Shown here in pieces: positions 60,928 through 64,000 of a stretch of 64,000 bases of DNA. The number at the start of each line of letters is the position of its first letter. The stretch's first letter is position 1. Below the pieces are notes generated by a model. It was not told the origin of the DNA, did not search any database, and saw nothing but the letters and a program-made list of their open reading frames with translations. Origin of the DNA: a virus; the IMG/VR virus record IMGVR_UViG_3300009149_000028, positions 1-64,000 of that record; one strand, 5' to 3'. The position numbers were made by a program, and so were the translations under genes.

Positions 60928-62118
60928 ATGACACCCACCTGGAAAGATGTAATGAAATTTGAATTGCCTGATAACCCTATTATTTTTGATATAGGAGGAT
61001 TTAATGGAGACTGGACCCAAATAGCGTTAGATGAATATACTGCACCAACGATTTATGTGTTTGAGCCTGTAAAGCAGTTTTATGAAAAAATCAAAAAAAG
61101 ATACGCCGATAAAAAAAATGTTAAAGTATTTCATTTTGGATTATCTGACTCCACAACATCTTTGGAAATTTCTGTATCTGGAGACGCCTCTTCTGTATTT
61201 AAGACAAATGGCGCCTCAGAAACTATACAGCTTAAAAGCATTGTTGAATTCATGAAGGAAGAGGGGGTTTACCATGTTGATCTTGCTAAGATCAACATAG
61301 AAGGGGAAGAATATAGACTCTTAGAGCACTTGGTAAAACTGCCTGAACTAAACATTTTTAACAATTTTTTAATACAATTTCATAAGTTTGTAGACAATTA
61401 CGAAGAGAGAAGAAGGCTAATTCAAAAGGAGTTATCTAAATATTATGACATGCCTTTTAATTTTGAAATGATCTTTGAAGGATGGTCTAATAAAAAGGTT
61501 GAATTGATTAATTGTGTAGGAGATAGTCATGTTAGCAATTTTGCTAACACAGAAAAATTGACTGATATGAAAGTGCCGTCTATCAATAATATGTTTAAAA
61601 CTTATAGAGCTGGCCCGTACACTGCTTTTAATGTAAATCAAAAAAGCGATGTTAAAAACTATATAGAATCTATTAGCGATAAAGAGTCTTTACTTATTTG
61701 TTTTGGGGAAATAGACTGCAGAGCGCAAGTGAAAAAGGTAATGGAAAATACCAACAGGAAATATAGAGAAGTGATAGACGAAATTATAGATAACTATATA
61801 GATATAATTCAAAACTTTAAAGGTGACAATGTATATTTATGCTCAATAACCCCATGCATAGAGGATAAACCTCACTGGTACTACTATGAATCTCACCAGG
61901 AAGCCTTTGACTGCCCTAAAGGGACTAAGGAAGAAAGAAATTCATATAAAGAATATTTTAATGAAAAATTAAAAAGTATATCTTCAAAAAAAGGATATAA
62001 ATTCATTAGCATTTTTGACTATGTCAAAGATAGAAAAGATTTTTACCTAGATGATATACATCTATCTCCAAAAAAAGTTAATTACTTAATAAGAAGGGAG
62101 GTACTAAAATTAGCATAA
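60928..62118 (+). CDS. Fusion: FkbM-type methyltransferase + SGNH-like esterase
   Basis: 396 aa with two domains. Residues about 1-190: FkbM-family SAM methyltransferase, with the SAM loop IIFDIGGFNGDWTQ, the acidic end of strand 2 in YVFEPVKQFYEKI and DLAKINIEGEEYRLL. Residues about 192-396: SGNH-type hydrolase, with Ser in INCVGDSHVSNF, an N/D-block CFGEIDCRAQV and a C-terminal DDIHLSPKK (Asp-x-x-His). The domains are continuous, without stop or frameshift. It probably methylates and de-acylates (or acylates) a sugar. Confidence 0.82.
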   Translation: MTPTWKDVMKFELPDNPIIFDIGGFNGDWTQIALDEYTAPTIYVFEPVKQFYEKIKKRYADKKNVKVFHFGLSDSTTSLEISVSGDASSVFKTNGASETIQLKSIVEFMKEEGVYHVDLAKINIEGEEYRLLEHLVKLPELNIFNNFLIQFHKFVDNYEERRRLIQKELSKYYDMPFNFEMIFEGWSNKKVELINCVGDSHVSNFANTEKLTDMKVPSINNMFKTYRAGPYTAFNVNQKSDVKNYIESISDKESLLICFGEIDCRAQVKKVMENTNRKYREVIDEIIDNYIDIIQNFKGDNVYLCSITPCIEDKPHWYYYESHQEAFDCPKGTKEERNSYKEYFNEKLKSISSKKGYKFISIFDYVKDRKDFYLDDIHLSPKKVNYLIRREVLKLA

Positions 62119-62915
62119 TGAAAGACATAATAGTAAAAAGTAATTGGGGCATGAAAGTTAATCTACAACATGAAAAACAAATATATCTTTTTGTTGATGA
62201 TTTATCTGGAGCGAACACTCAAGTTGACGGTGTTAAGATTTTGTATTTATGTGAGCCAAATGAAATTTCAGGATTAGCTCAAAAAGCTATTTTAGAAAGC
62301 AGCAAATTTGATTACGTATTAACCCATGAATCAACAGTGTTAGACAGATGTAAAAATGCTGTACTGTTTGAATTTGGAGGTTGTTGGATTCAAGGATATG
62401 AGTTCCCAGAAAAAGAGTTCTCAGTTTCAACAATCGTAGGTTTTAAGAAAATGGCTGAAGGTCATCTATTAAGACATAATTTATGGATTAGACAAGATGC
62501 TATAACTACTCCTAAAAAGTTCTTTATTAGCGGTAATGATCCTCACCACTTAAGGATGCCAGCATTTGGAGAAAACCCAGTATTGGAAGGGGAAAAAACC
62601 CCATTGTTTGATAGCATGTTTCATATTGTTATTGAAAACTGTAAGAAAGACAATTGGTTTACAGAAAAGTTAATAGACACATTACAAACGAAGACATTAC
62701 CTATTTACTGGGGATGCCCTAATATAGGTAACTGGTTCAATACTGACGGGATGATAATAGTTAATAATGTTGACGATCTTATTGAGCAAGTAAATAAATT
62801 AACCCCAGAATTATATCAAGAAAAACTTTCTTTTATTGAAAGAAATTACGAAAAATCCAAAGAGTTTATTAACTTAAGTGATAGGGTTGCAGATAAATTA
62901 AAAGAGATTTTATAA
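62118..62915 (+). CDS. Fucosyltransferase-like glycosyltransferase (GT10)
   Basis: 265 aa. The GT10 signature is clear: FHIVIENCKKDNWFTEKLID, then TLQTKTLPIYWGCPNIGNWF (the alpha-1,3-fucosyltransferase motif E-N-x-x-x-x-x-x-x-T-E-K ... P-I-Y-x-G). The N-terminal domain is short, as in bacterial members. The start overlaps the previous stop by one base. Confidence 0.85.
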   Translation: MKDIIVKSNWGMKVNLQHEKQIYLFVDDLSGANTQVDGVKILYLCEPNEISGLAQKAILESSKFDYVLTHESTVLDRCKNAVLFEFGGCWIQGYEFPEKEFSVSTIVGFKKMAEGHLLRHNLWIRQDAITTPKKFFISGNDPHHLRMPAFGENPVLEGEKTPLFDSMFHIVIENCKKDNWFTEKLIDTLQTKTLPIYWGCPNIGNWFNTDGMIIVNNVDDLIEQVNKLTPELYQEKLSFIERNYEKSKEFINLSDRVADKLKEIL

Positions 62916-62988
62916 TGAGGGTCATAGGAAACTATTTTTTCACCATTCTAGAAAAAGGGGAAGTTTGAAACTTTAAAATATATTGAAA

Positions 62989-63780
62989 ATGTATAAAAAT
63001 ATTGTCACATCTCAACTTGCTGGAGGCCTTGGCAACTATTTATTTCAAATAGCTGCAGCATACTCTTATGCTCTAAAGCATGGCAAAAAGCCAGTTTTTA
63101 ACACTAATTTATCCATAAAAGTTCACAGGGGAATAGAATGTTATTTTGACAACATACTTCGATCGATAGAGAAGAAAGATACGGTAGCAACTCAGACCAC
63201 AATTGGTGAACAAGGATTTCAATTTACAGAATTGCCTTTTGTTGCAAATGGAGTAGCTTTAACTGGATATTTTCAATCTGAAAAATACTTTAAGGAATAC
63301 GAAAAAGAGATTAAAGATCTCTTTTCCTGCCCTGATCACATAAAAGAATCTATAAACAAAAGATTCCCTAGTATGGATAGTGTGGAATCATGTTCTATAC
63401 ATGTCCGCAGAGGTGACTATGTAAAACTGCAAGATATACACCCAGTTCAGAGCATGCCTTACTTTATGAAAGCTTTAAATAAGATGCCAAAAGATTGTAG
63501 CATATTTGTTTTTTCTGATGATATAGAGTGGTGTAAAAATTCTTTCCCAGATATGGGGGAAAGAATTCATTTCGTAGAAGGATATTCCGATGTAGAAGAT
63601 TTGTATTTAATGTCAATGTGTGATCATAACATTATTTCAAATAGCACTTTTTCATGGTGGGCTGCCTGGTTAAATGATAATCCTAAAAAAATAGTAGTGG
63701 CTCCAAAGAAATGGTTTGGGCCAATGAACTCTCATTTAGATACAAAGGATATTTATCCAGAAAAATGGGAGAAAATATAA
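62989..63780 (+). CDS. Alpha-1,2-fucosyltransferase-like (GT11)
   Basis: 263 aa from the ATG at 62989; a TTG six bases upstream is less likely. GT11 hallmarks: GGLGNYLFQIAAAYSYALKH, the HVRRGDY sugar-nucleotide motif, ISNSTFSWWAAWLNDNP and a final Pro-rich stretch (VVAPKKWFG). GDP-fucose is the family's usual donor. A second fucosyltransferase-type enzyme directly follows a GT10, suggesting a fucosylated glycan product. Confidence 0.9.
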   Translation: MYKNIVTSQLAGGLGNYLFQIAAAYSYALKHGKKPVFNTNLSIKVHRGIECYFDNILRSIEKKDTVATQTTIGEQGFQFTELPFVANGVALTGYFQSEKYFKEYEKEIKDLFSCPDHIKESINKRFPSMDSVESCSIHVRRGDYVKLQDIHPVQSMPYFMKALNKMPKDCSIFVFSDDIEWCKNSFPDMGERIHFVEGYSDVEDLYLMSMCDHNIISNSTFSWWAAWLNDNPKKIVVAPKKWFGPMNSHLDTKDIYPEKWEKI

Positions 63781-63864
63781 TGATTTAGGTAGTGATATTA
63801 ATCTGAATCACTTTTGAATTTTGAAGGACCTAAAATGAGGAAAATGTTAAACGATAAAGGTAGT

Positions 63865-63888
63865 AAATGATTATCTAGATAATCATTT
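63865..63888. repeat. Perfect 24-base palindrome
   Basis: AAATGATTATCTAGATAATC plus ATTT is exactly self-complementary, located between GT11 and the next gene start. No T-run follows, so it may be an RNA processing hairpin or operator rather than a terminator. Confidence 0.6.
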
Positions 63889-63904
63889 AATAAATAGAAT
63901 TAAA

Positions 63905-63915
63905 CGTATTTATAA
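63905..63915 (+). promoter_or_regulatory. Candidate late promoter motif
   Basis: CGTATTTATAA, 17 bases before the ATG at 63933. Confidence 0.4.
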
Positions 63916-63932
63916 AAAAGATTGTGAAATTT

Positions 63933-64000
63933 ATGAGAAAACTCTTCTACGTAAATAATAGTGGATATAAAACGTCTCTTAATCAAACTCTCAGGCAAGC
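63933..64000 (+). CDS. Start of a further gene (truncated by window end)
   Basis: ATG at 63933, frame open to the end: MRKLFYVNNSGYKTSLNQTL and three more residues. It has the candidate promoter motif above and continues the plus-strand glycan cluster, so another glycan enzyme is possible. Too little is visible to assign. Confidence 0.6.
   Translation, partial: MRKLFYVNNSGYKTSLNQTLRQ

Noticed and set aside
62914-62967. 17-codon frame before the GT11 gene
   Set aside because: It is too short to judge, with no motif; it could be a leader or chance.

Overview
This window is part of a large, AT-rich (about one third GC by eye) tailed-phage genome of the T4-like contractile-tail type. The virion module is recognisable by family: portal (gp20), large terminase (gp17), tail sheath (gp18), tail tube (gp19), neck and tail-completion proteins (gp13/14/15-like), major capsid (gp23), scaffold core (gp22-like) and prohead protease (gp21). 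A Bacteroidetes (flavobacterial) host is likely. Starts generally lack Shine-Dalgarno sequences and have A-rich leaders, one promoter matches the Bacteroidetes TAnnTTTG type, and several accessory proteins look flavobacterial. No host gene or tRNA is visible, so this is inference.

Layout. 1-4841 (minus): portal, interrupted by a full-length intein with an HNH homing-endonuclease domain, then terminase. 4878-30883 (minus): about 26 kb of adhesin and tail-fibre genes, including a patatin-like phospholipase. Seven of these giant proteins are built from one shared repeat ending in an FTGGT/NITGGTFDN signature. They also carry T4 gp37-like HTH motifs, trimeric-autotransporter head repeats, SHAEG repeats, a leucine-rich-repeat protein and jelly-roll-like tips. 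31052-33464: tail tube (plus strand) and small genes. 33578-36057 (minus): an array of eight tiny genes separated by spacers, some with long imperfect palindromes resembling integron attC sites. 36213-43545 (minus): sheath, tail completion, neck, and a probable structured RNA at 40.7-40.9 kb. 43660-46542 (plus): a 2OG-oxygenase-like protein, a UVR-motif protein, a TRIC-type membrane channel and a KilA-N-like protein. 46595-57966: capsid, scaffold, protease and other acidic head proteins, a GT-B glycosyltransferase, a lipoprotein gene broken by an in-frame stop, and PhoH. 58186-64000 (plus): a GIY-YIG homing endonuclease followed by a compact glycan cluster (GT2, Glyco_transf_7C-like GT-A, an FkbM methyltransferase fused to an SGNH-like esterase, GT10 and GT11 fucosyltransferases).

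How it works together. The head, neck and tail genes form a complete packaging and contractile-tail set. The repeated fibre genes look like a host-recognition toolkit able to swap tips by recombination. The glycosyltransferase cluster probably modifies a surface glycan (host or virion). A recurring sense-strand motif, CTATTTATAA or close variants, lies just upstream of many starts on both strands and is the best candidate for the phage's late promoter. Strong bidirectional hairpin terminators sit where convergent units meet.
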